NCBI RefSeq assembly: GCF_000330885.1
Contig: NC_020062.1
Coordinates: 1,434,374 to 1,498,373 of the forward strand
Source of the DNA: Rhizobium tropici CIAT 899
GTDB lineage: Bacteria; Pseudomonadota; Alphaproteobacteria; Rhizobiales; Rhizobiaceae
Direction: 5' to 3'
DNA: 64,000 bases
The notes below the pieces were generated by a model that worked only from the letters and a program-made list of their open reading frames with translations, was not told the DNA's origin and did not search any database. How positions within the stretch are numbered: position 1 is the stretch's first letter; each line of letters opens with the position of its first letter. This document shows, one piece after another, positions 1 through 8,706 of this stretch. The translations under genes and the position numbers were made by a program.

Positions 1-169
1 CCTCGCCTACTCGGCCCTCATCCTTCTCCTATGCAGAGAAAGGGTCCTCTTCCTCGTGCGAACGACGCTGCAAGGCCGTCGCGCGAAGGCACAGTAGCAG
101 TCGTCGCGAACAAGGACGGAAAAGGCTCATTCCATCTCGCGATAGAATACCAAGTCGGAAAGGCGCCTC

Positions 170-985
170 ATGACACTGGTTACGTTCATCATTCCCGTTC
201 GCCATCAGGCCAATTCCAATGATTGGCCGGCGCTGAAACGGCGGCTGTCGCAAACGATCGCATCGATCGCCGGGCAGTCCAACAAAAACTGGCGCGGCGT
301 AGTCGTCGCCAATGAAGGCGCCGATCTTCCGGATCTGCCGCCGAATTTTACGGCGGAGCGCGTGACCTTCCCGCCAAACCAGCTGCATGACATCAATGGC
401 GCCGATCGCGAGAAGGTCTATGATGCGTTCCGGCTGGACAAGGGCCGCCGCGTGTTGAGCGGCATGCTATCGGCGCGGGATACCCGTTTCTTCATGATCG
501 TCGACGACGATGATTTCGTCAGCGCCAACATCGTGGATTTCGCCGCCGGAAATACCGATGCCAACGGCTGGAAAATCAACCGGGGCTATCTTTGGAACGA
601 AGGCGGCAGGCTGCTTATGCATCACAACGACTTCGCCAATTATTGCGGTACGTCGCTGATCATTCGCTCCGATCTCTATCGCTTGCCGGCGACCTTCGAG
701 GATGCCGAGGTCGATTACATCAAATCCATGCTCGGCAGCCACGTGCGCATCGGCAAGCTGCTGGCCGACGCCGGCTCTCCGCTCGGCTCGCTGCCCTTCC
801 GCGGCGCGATCTATCGGGTCGGCCATGCCGGCGCCCACAGCAAATCCTCCAATCTCATCAGGACCCATTTCCTCAACCGGTCGGTGCTGACAAGTCCGCG
901 CCAGTTCCTGGGCAACCTTTCGCGGGTGCGCCCGCTCGATCGAAATTTGAGAAACGAATTTTTCGGCGCGCGGGCCGCCGGATAG
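170..985 (+). CDS. Putative GT-A type glycosyltransferase
   Basis: The 271-aa protein starts with a hydrophobic beta strand (VTFIIPVRH) followed by a short nucleotide-binding-like segment. A run of acidic residues (MIVDDDDF, near residue 110) looks like the DxD metal/sugar-nucleotide site of GT-A fold transferases. No signal peptide or membrane helix is seen, so a cytoplasmic enzyme acting on surface polysaccharide is likely. A ribosome site (GGAAAGG) lies just upstream of the ATG. It is followed at once by a membrane acyltransferase, which fits polysaccharide synthesis and decoration. The acceptor and sugar cannot be deduced; the family call is moderate. Confidence 0.6.
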   Translation: MTLVTFIIPVRHQANSNDWPALKRRLSQTIASIAGQSNKNWRGVVVANEGADLPDLPPNFTAERVTFPPNQLHDINGADREKVYDAFRLDKGRRVLSGMLSARDTRFFMIVDDDDFVSANIVDFAAGNTDANGWKINRGYLWNEGGRLLMHHNDFANYCGTSLIIRSDLYRLPATFEDAEVDYIKSMLGSHVRIGKLLADAGSPLGSLPFRGAIYRVGHAGAHSKSSNLIRTHFLNRSVLTSPRQFLGNLSRVRPLDRNLRNEFFGARAAG

Positions 986-1023
986 CTTAAGGCATAACCT
1001 TTTCCCCCATGAGGTTTCGATCA

Positions 1024-2094
1024 ATGCCGGCTGATGCAACGAGACACAGATATGCTGCCCTGGATGCGATGCGCGGTCTGGCGGCATTCGCCGTTGTCGT
1101 CTATCACCTCGACAGGCCCTATGCGCCTTCGGCCTATATCGCGGTCGATTTCTTCTTCGTGCTCAGCGGCTTCGTGATTGCCAGGGCCTATGGTGAAAAA
1201 CTCGCGAGCGGCATGACCGTGCTGGCCTTCATGAAGGCTCGCTACGCGCGTCTCTATCCGCTCTTTCTCATCGGCAGCGTCTACGGCCTTGTGCAATTGC
1301 TGCTGCACTGGCAGGCATCCGGTGTCGGACGGGCCGATCTTGCCGCGAGCATCCTTACGACCATATTCATGCTGCCTTCGCCGAGTTTTCTGACGCGGTC
1401 GGCGGGCGATATCTTGGCGCTTTATCCGCTGAATGGCCCCGCCTGGTCGCTGTTTTGGGAGCTGCTGGCCAATCTCATATTCGCGCTCGTGCTGTTCAGA
1501 TTGAAGACGCGGAGCCTGATCCTCATAGCCACTGCATCTCTGGCGCTGCTGATCGGCTCCGTCTTCCTGCACAAATCGCTCGATCTGGGCTGGGAATGGC
1601 TCTCGGTGGACGGCGGCTTTGCCCGCGTCTTCTTTTCCTTCACGCTCGGAATGATCATCTACCGGCTTCGAAACAGCACCGCGATTGGCTGGACCATGAA
1701 CAGCTATGCCGCCCTGCTGCCCATTGCGGTGATCTTAATCTTGCTGTTTCTCCCCACATATTCGCTGAAATATGCGCTTGTTTTCTGCATCCTGATCTCG
1801 CCGCTCATCGTCCTTGCCGGCACGATGCTGGAACTGCCAGAGAGGCTGCAACGGCTCGGCATCTTTCTCGGCTATCTCTCCTATCCCATCTATATGTGCC
1901 ATCGCGGCTTCACTGAGATTTACGGGCATCTGATGCGCGATACCCACTTACCGCAGGCCGTCTACATCGCGATCTATCTCGTCGCGATTTCCATCATCGC
2001 GTTCGTCTCTGCCAAGCTTGCTGAAATCCTGGTTCGCTATATCGGCGCCTCGAAAGGCGCTCACAAAGGCATCGAAGCCAGCCAACGCGGCTGA
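1024..2094 (+). CDS. Acyltransferase 3 family membrane protein
   Basis: An integral membrane protein of about 356 aa with the N-terminal signature of acyltransferase family 3 (ALDAMRGLAAFAVVVYHL, catalytic-type His) and the downstream FFFVLSGFVIARAY motif. About ten hydrophobic segments follow. Members O-acetylate or succinylate surface polysaccharides and other exported molecules. The ATG at 1024 has GAGG nine bases upstream; an in-frame ATG at 1009 is the alternative. It lies 38 bp after the glycosyltransferase on the same strand, so the two may form a small polysaccharide-modifying operon. Substrate unknown. Resembles in fold the second acyltransferase at 12.6-13.7 kb. Confidence 0.85.
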   Translation: MPADATRHRYAALDAMRGLAAFAVVVYHLDRPYAPSAYIAVDFFFVLSGFVIARAYGEKLASGMTVLAFMKARYARLYPLFLIGSVYGLVQLLLHWQASGVGRADLAASILTTIFMLPSPSFLTRSAGDILALYPLNGPAWSLFWELLANLIFALVLFRLKTRSLILIATASLALLIGSVFLHKSLDLGWEWLSVDGGFARVFFSFTLGMIIYRLRNSTAIGWTMNSYAALLPIAVILILLFLPTYSLKYALVFCILISPLIVLAGTMLELPERLQRLGIFLGYLSYPIYMCHRGFTEIYGHLMRDTHLPQAVYIAIYLVAISIIAFVSAKLAEILVRYIGASKGAHKGIEASQRG

Positions 2095-2107
2095 CTGTCT
2101 CCGGAGA

Positions 2108-3436
2108 TCACGTGTGGACGGCGGCAAGTGCGATGGCATCTGCGACCTCGTCACACCGCTCCGAAAGATTGGCCGTCGCAACGCGCAAGTGGCTGCTGGG
2201 CAGGATCGAGAATTTTGCACCGGGATGCACGGCAATGCCCCGAGCGGCAAGCGTCACCATTGCGAAGGGCTCCGACGAGACCGGCACCCAGGCACATAGT
2301 CCCTCTCCATGCCACGCATCGACGCCGCGCTCGCGAAGCGCATCGATGAGGCCTGCGCGGCGTTCCCGATAGGTCCTGCGGGCATGATCCAGGCACGATG
2401 CCGTCGCCGGATCGCGCAGCAGCCAGGCAGCCGCCGCCTGCAGAATACGGCTGGTCCAGCCGGAACTGAAGCTGCGATAGGACTGGATCTGATCGATGAT
2501 CGCCCGTGAGCTCGACAATACGGCGAGGCGCAGGTCCGGCCCGTGCGTCTTCGAGTAAGACAGAATATGGATGACCCGATCCGGAAAGAGATGCCCCATC
2601 GAATGACGTGGTGCCGTCGAGATATCGGCAATGCCATCGTCCTCGACGATCAGCGTGTCCTTGTCGCGAAGGATCTCCGCGAGGCTTGCCATGCGCGCCG
2701 GGCTCACGCTCTGGCCGGTGACGGAATGGATGCGCGGCTGGAAGATGAACGCAACCGGGCGATATTTTAGCGCTTCCTCCAGCGAGGCCGACAGCGGCCC
2801 CTCCTCGTCGCATTTCACCGGAATGATGCGGGCGCCCCGATCCTCGAGAATATCGAGAAGCCGCATGCCCGTCGGATCTTCGATCGCAACGGCAGCACCC
2901 GGCATGACGAGGGCGTTGATCAGGGTGTAGACGGCATTATAGCCGCCATTGGTCGCCAGAAACGCCTCCGGCTCGTAAGGCCACGTCTTCCTGACCTGCT
3001 CCTCCAGCTCCGGCAGGATCCGGCTGCGCTCATAGCTGTTGAGATTTTCCGCCGAGGCGCCATAAGCCATCGCCGCTTCCAGCTTTGGCAACAGCCGGAC
3101 ATCGGGAACGGCTGCCGTTAGATTGAGGGCGTCGGAACCGTAGTCGCCGACACTTGCCAGCCGCGCCGGCTTGGCGACGAAGCGGTCGCCGCTGACCCAT
3201 GTGCCATTCCTGCCGCGTCCGCTGATGATCTTCTGACGTCTGAGTTCGCTCCAGGCTTCCGACAGGGTTGCCGGGCTCACGCCAAGGACAAAGGCGAGGT
3301 CGCGGATCGGCGGCAGTTTGGTGCCAACAGGCAGGGCGCCGGCGCGAATGAGCGCGCTCGTTTCAAGCGCGATGCCACGGATGGTCCGATCGCTCAATTT
3401 TGAGGCAAACCATTTTGCATCCCGATCTTCGCTCAT
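2108..3436 (-). CDS. MocR-type (GntR/aminotransferase) transcriptional regulator
   Basis: A 442-aa protein with an N-terminal GntR winged helix (about residues 10-80, including GTKLPPIRDLAFVLGVSPATL) fused to a fold-type I aminotransferase domain (TNGGYNAVYTL; VEDDGIADIS; SYSKTHGPDLRL with the PLP lysine). This is the MocR/PdxR layout, in which PLP or an amino-compound adduct is the effector. I chose the ATG at 3436 rather than the longer ORF start at 3496, because the latter would run through a perfect inverted repeat shared with the divergent operon. It is transcribed away from the ABC transporter/amidohydrolase operon at 3.5-8.4 kb and is its likely regulator. The true effector is unknown. 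Confidence 0.88.
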   Translation of the reverse strand: MSEDRDAKWFASKLSDRTIRGIALETSALIRAGALPVGTKLPPIRDLAFVLGVSPATLSEAWSELRRQKIISGRGRNGTWVSGDRFVAKPARLASVGDYGSDALNLTAAVPDVRLLPKLEAAMAYGASAENLNSYERSRILPELEEQVRKTWPYEPEAFLATNGGYNAVYTLINALVMPGAAVAIEDPTGMRLLDILEDRGARIIPVKCDEEGPLSASLEEALKYRPVAFIFQPRIHSVTGQSVSPARMASLAEILRDKDTLIVEDDGIADISTAPRHSMGHLFPDRVIHILSYSKTHGPDLRLAVLSSSRAIIDQIQSYRSFSSGWTSRILQAAAAWLLRDPATASCLDHARRTYRERRAGLIDALRERGVDAWHGEGLCAWVPVSSEPFAMVTLAARGIAVHPGAKFSILPSSHLRVATANLSERCDEVADAIALAAVHT

Positions 3437-3451
3437 TTTTACACCATTTTT

Positions 3452-3497
3452 AATGTTCAATAACGTAATAACATTTGATCGACTTATATTGAACATT
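3452..3497. promoter_or_regulatory. Inverted-repeat operator between MocR gene and divergent operon
   Basis: AATGTTCAATA (3452-3462) and its exact reverse complement TATTGAACATT (3487-3497) are separated by 24 bp of AT-rich DNA in the only intergenic gap between the divergent MocR gene and operon. MocR regulators commonly bind two separated half sites at divergent promoters. The pairing with this regulator is inferred. Confidence 0.65.
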
Positions 3498-3536
3498 TAC
3501 TCGTTGAGAAAACAAGTTTTCCCGCGAGTGAATTTC

Positions 3537-4514
3537 ATGCCCCTTACTCTCCGCCTTGCCCTTCGTGACTGGGACTACATGACCCCCCTGGTCTTGGGCG
3601 ATGTCTCCTCCCCGAAACTCGACATTAGGGTGGACCGGGTCGGCACGCTGATCTCGCATGTCGGCAAGAGCGACGCCTATGATGCCGCCGAAACCTCTTT
3701 CAGCCGCTATACCCAAATGCGTATCGATGGCGACGAGAGCGTAATCGGCATTCCGAACTTCATCATGCGCGGCTTCCGCCACCGCTGCGTCATCACCACC
3801 AAGGACAGCCCGATCACGAGCTTCGCCCAATTGGCCGGCAAGCGTATCGGCGTCACCGGCTGGCGCGATTCCGGCAATACCTGGACGCGGGCAGCGCTGC
3901 GTCGCGAAGGTGTCGGCGTCGAAGATGCCATGTGGTATGCCGGTCGCCTCACGGAAGCGCATCCGATCACCGACCGCCTGGATGGCTTCGGCCGTCCCGG
4001 CCGCATCGAGGCGGCACCCGGCGAAAGGCCGATGGTGGAGCTGCTGAAAGAAGGGCTGCTTGACGCAATCTTCACGCCCTTCATGCCGGACGGCTATTTC
4101 GCCGGCAACTCCGGCTTCCGCCAGCTGCTGCCGGATTTCCGCGCCGCCGAGCATCGCTATTTTGCCGATGTGGGCTATGTACCGGGTATGCACCTGATTG
4201 GTTTCAAGGCGGAGTTTGTCGCCGAGCACCCCTGGGTCATGGCCGAACTGAGCGCGCTGATCGATGAATCGCAACGTGTCTGGCTCAGCAAGCGGCGCAA
4301 ATATGCCGACACCACGCCCTTCATGCTCGATGAGCTGTTGAAATCGGCAGCCGAGCTGCCGGAAGATTGGGATGCGAGCGGCTTTGCCGCCAACCGCAAG
4401 ATGATCGCGGATTTCGCCGGGGAACTGCATGTGCAGGGTATCCTGCCGCGGCTCCTGACGCCGGAGGAACTCTTCCCGTTCGACGTCGACGGCAGCCGGA
4501 CGAGCGCTGCCTGA
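3537..4514 (+). CDS. Periplasmic-binding-protein-fold protein without signal peptide (dihydroxyphthalate decarboxylase/NMT1-like)
   Basis: A 325-aa protein that begins MPLTLRLALRDWDYM, resembling 4,5-dihydroxyphthalate decarboxylase and NMT1/SsuA-type binding-protein-fold proteins. Visible segments include a hinge-like KRIGVTGWRDSGNTW and a C-terminal helical region. There is no signal peptide from the ATG at 3537, which is unusual for a transport binding protein and suggests a cytoplasmic enzyme or sensor. The longer ORF upstream overlaps the divergent regulator and is not used. First gene of the operon leading to the ABC transporter and M20 hydrolase. Function unproven: it may be a decarboxylase-like enzyme acting on the imported compound. 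Confidence 0.6.
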   Translation: MPLTLRLALRDWDYMTPLVLGDVSSPKLDIRVDRVGTLISHVGKSDAYDAAETSFSRYTQMRIDGDESVIGIPNFIMRGFRHRCVITTKDSPITSFAQLAGKRIGVTGWRDSGNTWTRAALRREGVGVEDAMWYAGRLTEAHPITDRLDGFGRPGRIEAAPGERPMVELLKEGLLDAIFTPFMPDGYFAGNSGFRQLLPDFRAAEHRYFADVGYVPGMHLIGFKAEFVAEHPWVMAELSALIDESQRVWLSKRRKYADTTPFMLDELLKSAAELPEDWDASGFAANRKMIADFAGELHVQGILPRLLTPEELFPFDVDGSRTSAA

Positions 4515-4560
4515 CCACCGACTGAAAAATCAGAGACGCAAAGCAAAAAGGGGAATGAAC

Positions 4561-5451
4561 ATGTCGCTGAAGAAAATGACCTATCTCGCCCTGGCAAGCC
4601 TGATGATGTCGGGTGCCGCCTTCGCCGAGGATGCGAGCCCGCCGAAACTTTCGGTCAACAAGGATCTGCAGGCCAAGCTGCCGGAAGCCATCCGCACATC
4701 GGGCAAGATGATCTCCGTCAACAACGGCTCTTTCCCTCCCTATGAAATCGTTACCGGCACCAAGCTGACCGGCGCCAGCGCCGATCTGACCGACGCGATC
4801 GGCGAGGTGCTCGGCGTGAAGATCGAGCATGAAAGCGTCAGCGGCCTGCCTGCCATTCTCGCCGGCATCAATTCCGGCCGCTATCAATTCGCCTTCGGAC
4901 CGATCGGCGATTTCAAGAGCCGCGAGGAGGCCAATGATTTCGTCGACTGGGTACAGGAATTCGTCGTCTTCGCCGTCCAGAAGGGCAACCCGAAGGGCAT
5001 CACCTCGCTCGATAGCGCCTGCGGCCAGCGCATTGCCGTCATGGCCGGCGGCTCGGCCGAAAAGGTCATCCAGGTCCAGGCGGAAAAATGCAAGACTGAC
5101 GGCAAGGGCGCGATCGAAGTCCAGTCCTTCACCGACCAGCCGAGCTCGATACTTGCTGTCCGCTCCAAGCGCTCCGACGCCTTCTTCTCCTCGCAGGCGC
5201 CGCTCACCTATTTCGTCTCGCAGGCGAACGGCCAGCTCGAACTGACGGGCGTCGGCCAGAAGAATGGTTTCGAGGATCTCTATCAGGGCGCCGTCGTGCC
5301 GAAAGGCTCGCCGCTCGGCCCAATTCTGAAGGATGCCGTCGAACTTCTCATGGACAATGGCACTTACGCCGCCATCATGAAGAAATGGGGCCTTGAGAAC
5401 AACATGATCAAGGAACCCGGTATCAATCTCGGCGGGAAGTTGCCGAAATGA
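4561..5451 (+). CDS. Polar amino-acid ABC transporter substrate-binding protein
   Basis: A 296-aa family 3 solute-binding protein. It has a typical signal peptide (MSLKKMTYLALASLMMSGAA) ending AFA before EDA, and the ligand-binding opening SVNNGSFPPYEIV. Two ATGs (4555 and 4561) are in frame; the second has the AAGGGG ribosome site at proper distance and is preferred. It delivers substrate in the periplasm to the permease that starts at 5448 with an ATGA overlap. Ligand unknown; the family binds polar amino acids, opines and related amines. The N-acyl-type hydrolase at the operon end hints at an acylated or amidated amino acid. Confidence 0.9.
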   Translation: MSLKKMTYLALASLMMSGAAFAEDASPPKLSVNKDLQAKLPEAIRTSGKMISVNNGSFPPYEIVTGTKLTGASADLTDAIGEVLGVKIEHESVSGLPAILAGINSGRYQFAFGPIGDFKSREEANDFVDWVQEFVVFAVQKGNPKGITSLDSACGQRIAVMAGGSAEKVIQVQAEKCKTDGKGAIEVQSFTDQPSSILAVRSKRSDAFFSSQAPLTYFVSQANGQLELTGVGQKNGFEDLYQGAVVPKGSPLGPILKDAVELLMDNGTYAAIMKKWGLENNMIKEPGINLGGKLPK

Positions 5452-6386
5452 GCACGAGTGCCAGAGATATCGCATCGCCATCAGGCGATGCGGCGGAGCG
5501 GGATGTGGCGAATGCCCACACACCGTTCCCGAAGGGTCGTGTGGCGGCCTGGATCGTTACCCTTGCGATCGCGGCCTATTGGGCCTGGTCTGTCGCCCAC
5601 AACGAGAATTTCGGCTGGCATGTCGTCGCCCAGTATTTCTTCGACCCCGTCGTCATCAGCGGCCTCTATGTCTCGCTCGGCCTGACCGTCATCGCCATGG
5701 CACTCGGCATCGTCTTCGGCCTGCTGCTGGCGATTGCCCGCATGTCGAAGGATACGCTGGCAAGCACGCTCGCCTCGCTGTTCATCTGGTTCTTCCGCGG
5801 CACGCCGCTGCTCGTGCAGCTGATCTTCTGGTACAATCTCTCGACGCTCTTCCCGACACTATCGATCGGCATTCCCTTCGGCCCGACCTTCGTCAGCTGG
5901 GATACCAATTCCGTCATCAGCCCGATGACGGCGGCGATCGCCGGCCTTGCTCTGAACGAGGCCGCCTATATGGCCGAAATCATCCGCGGCGGCCTGCTTT
6001 CGGTCGACAGAGGCCAGTTCGAGACCGCCGAAGCCTTCGGCATGACCCGAAGCCGGGCTCTGCGCCGCATCATCATCCCCCAGGCCATGCGCTCTATCGT
6101 GCCGCCAACCGGCAACCAGTTGATCAGCATGATCAAGGCGACCTCGCTCGTCAGCGTCATCGCCATGGCCGACCTGCTCTACTCCGTGCAGTCGATCTAC
6201 AACCGCACCTTTGAGGTCGTCCCGATGCTGCTGGTCGCCGTCATATGGTATCTGCTGATCACTTCGGTGCTGAATATCGCCCAGAGCTATATCGAGCGCT
6301 ACTATAGCCGCGCCGACCGCCGCACCAGTGGGACGAAGGTGGCAACGGACAGCACGCTCGCGCCGGCGCAGGAGGCAGGCCAATGA
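5448..6386 (+). CDS. Amino-acid ABC transporter permease (HisM/GlnP family)
   Basis: A 312-aa inner-membrane permease. It has an N-terminal soluble extension of about 30 residues, one extra hydrophobic segment (residues 30-48), then the typical five-helix core. The EAA loop reads EAFGMTRSRALRRIIIPQA, followed by PPTGNQLISMIKATSL. The start overlaps the binding-protein stop by four bases (ATGA), and the stop overlaps the ATPase start in the same way, so the three are translationally coupled. Only one permease is encoded, so a homodimer is expected. Confidence 0.92.
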   Translation: MSTSARDIASPSGDAAERDVANAHTPFPKGRVAAWIVTLAIAAYWAWSVAHNENFGWHVVAQYFFDPVVISGLYVSLGLTVIAMALGIVFGLLLAIARMSKDTLASTLASLFIWFFRGTPLLVQLIFWYNLSTLFPTLSIGIPFGPTFVSWDTNSVISPMTAAIAGLALNEAAYMAEIIRGGLLSVDRGQFETAEAFGMTRSRALRRIIIPQAMRSIVPPTGNQLISMIKATSLVSVIAMADLLYSVQSIYNRTFEVVPMLLVAVIWYLLITSVLNIAQSYIERYYSRADRRTSGTKVATDSTLAPAQEAGQ

Positions 6387-7174
6387 ACGCTTCCATAAAC
6401 CCAGTCGTCGGCGTCAGCCCCCTGGTGCAGGCGCGCGACGTCCACAAATCTTTCGAACATCTCGAAGTGCTAAAAGGCATCGATCTCGACGTGACGCCCG
6501 GTGAAGTGGTCGTCATCCTCGGCCCTTCCGGTTCCGGTAAGTCGACCTTCCTGCGCTGCATCAACCATCTGGAATCGATCAATCGCGGCTCGATCGAAGT
6601 GGATGGCGAGCAGATCGGCTATCGGCTGAACAAGGGCCGGCTGGTCAAATTGTCAAACCATGCGATCGCGCTGCAGCGGCGCAAGATCGGCATGGTGTTC
6701 CAGCAGTTCAACCTCTATCCGCATATGACGGCGCTGCAGAACGTCATCGAAGCGCCGATCGGCATTCATGGCGAAAGCCGCAAGCAGGCAACCGAGAATG
6801 CGCTGGCATTGCTCGACCGCGTTGGCTTGTCGGCCAAGACTCACAACTACCCCCGGCAACTCTCCGGTGGGCAGCAGCAGCGCGTCGCGATTGCGAGAGC
6901 GTTAGCGATCAAGCCGAAGCTGATGCTCTTCGACGAGCCGACCTCGGCACTCGATCCGGAACTGGTCGGCGAGGTGCTTGCCACCATGCGCGACCTTGCA
7001 AAACAGGGCCTGACGATGATCGTCGTCACCCATGAGATCGGCTTTGCCCGCGAAGCGGCTGATCGCGTCGTCTTCATGGATGGCGGCAAGATCGTCGAAC
7101 AGGGCAAGCCGGATGATGTGATCGGCAATCCGCAGCATCCGCGCACCAGAAGCTTCCTGTCGCGCTTCATCTAG
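6383..7174 (+). CDS. Amino-acid ABC transporter ATP-binding protein (HisP/GlnQ family)
   Basis: A 263-aa ATPase with Walker A GPSGSGKST, signature [15 protein letters not shown], Walker [13 protein letters not shown] and the switch His in VVTHEIGFA. The spacing and the phrase GMVFQQFNLYPHMTALQNV are typical of the polar amino-acid importer ATPases. It is coupled to the permease by an ATGA overlap and powers uptake of the operon's substrate. The next gene, the M20 amidohydrolase, follows after 75 bp. Confidence 0.95.
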   Translation: MNASINPVVGVSPLVQARDVHKSFEHLEVLKGIDLDVTPGEVVVILGPSGSGKSTFLRCINHLESINRGSIEVDGEQIGYRLNKGRLVKLSNHAIALQRRKIGMVFQQFNLYPHMTALQNVIEAPIGIHGESRKQATENALALLDRVGLSAKTHNYPRQLSGGQQQRVAIARALAIKPKLMLFDEPTSALDPELVGEVLATMRDLAKQGLTMIVVTHEIGFAREAADRVVFMDGGKIVEQGKPDDVIGNPQHPRTRSFLSRFI

Positions 7175-7249
7175 CGCGGCAGTATCATCATCAGCGAGGC
7201 CTGCACGCTTTATGGCGGATGGCGGCTCAAGCGAACCATTGGAATAGCC

Positions 7250-8431
7250 ATGACCCTCGACAACGATTTCGCCCGGCTCTCGGACCTCGAGCCGATGAAG
7301 GCCGAACTGACCGGCATCCGCCAGCATCTGCACGCCAATCCCGAACTCTCCTTCGAAGAGGCTGAAACGGCGCGTTTCGTTGCCGAGAAGCTGGAAGCCT
7401 GGGGCTATGAGGTGACGCGCAATGTCGGCGGTCATGGCGTCGTCGCGCGCATGACTGTTGGAGCCGGCAAGAAGAGCATCGCGATCCGCGCCGACATGGA
7501 CGCCCTGCCGATCACCGAGCAGACCGGCCATTCCTATGCCAGCAAAGTGCCGGGCAAGATGCATGCCTGCGGCCACGACGGCCACACCACCATATTGCTG
7601 GGGGCGGCCGAATATCTCGCCCGCACCCGCCGCTTCAACGGCACCGTAAACCTGATCTTCCAGCCGGCCGAAGAGGCGGGCGCTGTCAGCGGCGCTCCCG
7701 CAATGATCAAGGATGGCCTGTTCGAACGCTTTCCCTTCGACGTCATTTACGGGCTGCATAATCATCCGGGTGCTGCGGAAGGCACCTGGCTATTGCGCTC
7801 CGGCCCGCTGATGGCGGCCGCCGACACAGTTGAGATTACCATCATAGGCAAAGGCGGTCACGCCTCGCGTCCCCATCTGACCGTGGATCCCGTCGTCGTC
7901 GCCTGCAACCTCGTCGTCAGTCTGCAGACGATCGTTGCCCGCAGCGTCGACCCGACGCAGACAGCAGTCGTGACCGTTGGTGCCATCCATGCCGGCGAAG
8001 TATCGAACGTCATTCCGGAGAGCGCAAAGATGCTGCTCACGGTCCGCTCCTTCGATCCGAAGGTGCGTGAGCTGCTCGAGGCGCGCATTCGCAAGCTGAC
8101 GGCATCCATCGCGGATGGCTACGGCGCGAGCGCCGAGATCGACTACGTGCATGGCCATCCGGTTGTCGTCAACTCGGAGAAGGAGACGGAATTCGCGCGG
8201 ATGGTCGCCGAGGAACTTGTCGGCGCTGAGAAGGTCACCACTTGCGGCCTTATCCCCGGCAGCGAGGATTTCTCGCATTACCTGGAGCATAAGCCCGGCA
8301 GCTTCCTGCGCCTCGGCAACGGCGTGAACTCGGCCATCCTCCACAGCGCCAAGTATGATTTCGCCGATGAAAGCCTCACCGTCGGTGCCGCTATGTGGGC
8401 GCGTCTGACCGAGCGTTATCTCGACGCCTGA
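7250..8431 (+). CDS. M20 family amidohydrolase (hippurate hydrolase/N-acyl-amino-acid hydrolase type)
   Basis: A 393-aa cytoplasmic metallopeptidase of the M20D group. Motifs include RQHLHANPELSFEE, RADMDALPI, HACGHDGHTT and QPAEEAGAVSGAPAMI (metal Cys/His/Glu ligands), plus the dimerisation-region GKGGHASRPH. It hydrolyses an amide bond of N-acyl or amidated amino acids, releasing the amino acid. As the last gene of the MocR-controlled operon, it probably processes what the ABC system imports. The exact substrate cannot be read from sequence. Confidence 0.9.
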   Translation: MTLDNDFARLSDLEPMKAELTGIRQHLHANPELSFEEAETARFVAEKLEAWGYEVTRNVGGHGVVARMTVGAGKKSIAIRADMDALPITEQTGHSYASKVPGKMHACGHDGHTTILLGAAEYLARTRRFNGTVNLIFQPAEEAGAVSGAPAMIKDGLFERFPFDVIYGLHNHPGAAEGTWLLRSGPLMAAADTVEITIIGKGGHASRPHLTVDPVVVACNLVVSLQTIVARSVDPTQTAVVTVGAIHAGEVSNVIPESAKMLLTVRSFDPKVRELLEARIRKLTASIADGYGASAEIDYVHGHPVVVNSEKETEFARMVAEELVGAEKVTTCGLIPGSEDFSHYLEHKPGSFLRLGNGVNSAILHSAKYDFADESLTVGAAMWARLTERYLDA

Positions 8432-8483
8432 ACCGGTTCCTATATGGATCGCAAGGCGGCGCTGGCGACGCCACGATAAACAG

Positions 8484-8508
8484 CAGCCCTGGCAACAAGC
8501 CGGGGCTG
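8484..8508 (+). terminator. Hairpin after the MocR-controlled operon
   Basis: CAGCCC-T-GGC pairs with GCC-G-GGGCTG around an AACAA loop, about 50 bp after the amidohydrolase stop. Downstream is GTTTTCT rather than a clean T-run, so this is a probable but imperfect intrinsic terminator. Confidence 0.5.
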
Positions 8509-8566
8509 ATCCGTTTTCTGGATGTCATGGAAAAAAGCGGAATGCGATGCTTTCAATAGCGCCGCG

Positions 8567-8668
8567 AGAGCAGTTCCAGCAAAAGTGCGAAGCGGTTTTG
8601 CGTTCGGAACGGCGTAATAACAAGGAGATAGAGCATTTTCGCGATTCGAAGAAAAGCGGAATTGCTCT
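8567..8668. repeat. RIME-type rhizobial intergenic palindromic repeat
   Basis: About 102 bp bounded by imperfect 11-bp inverted ends (AGAGCAGTTCC / GGAATTGCTCT, 10 of 11 matching). It is made of two internal hairpins: GTTCC...GCAAAA...TTTTGC...GGAAC, then AGAGCA...TGCTCT. The AAAGTGCGAAGCGGTTTT core is typical of the Rhizobium-specific intergenic mosaic element. It sits between the amidohydrolase operon and a small gene. No coding function. Confidence 0.75.
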
Positions 8669-8706
8669 AGACCCGCGGTGCAGTGCGATTCCTGCCTTTA
8701 TAAATA

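Noticed and set aside
1..169. Possible gene at the left edge
   Set aside because: Short frames on both strands show no motif or ribosome site; I see nothing that can be supported in this 169-bp edge.
467..1087. Long minus-strand frame opposite the glycosyltransferase gene
   Set aside because: Antisense shadow typical of GC-rich DNA; polar Arg/Gly/His composition, no ribosome site, fully overlaps two better supported genes.
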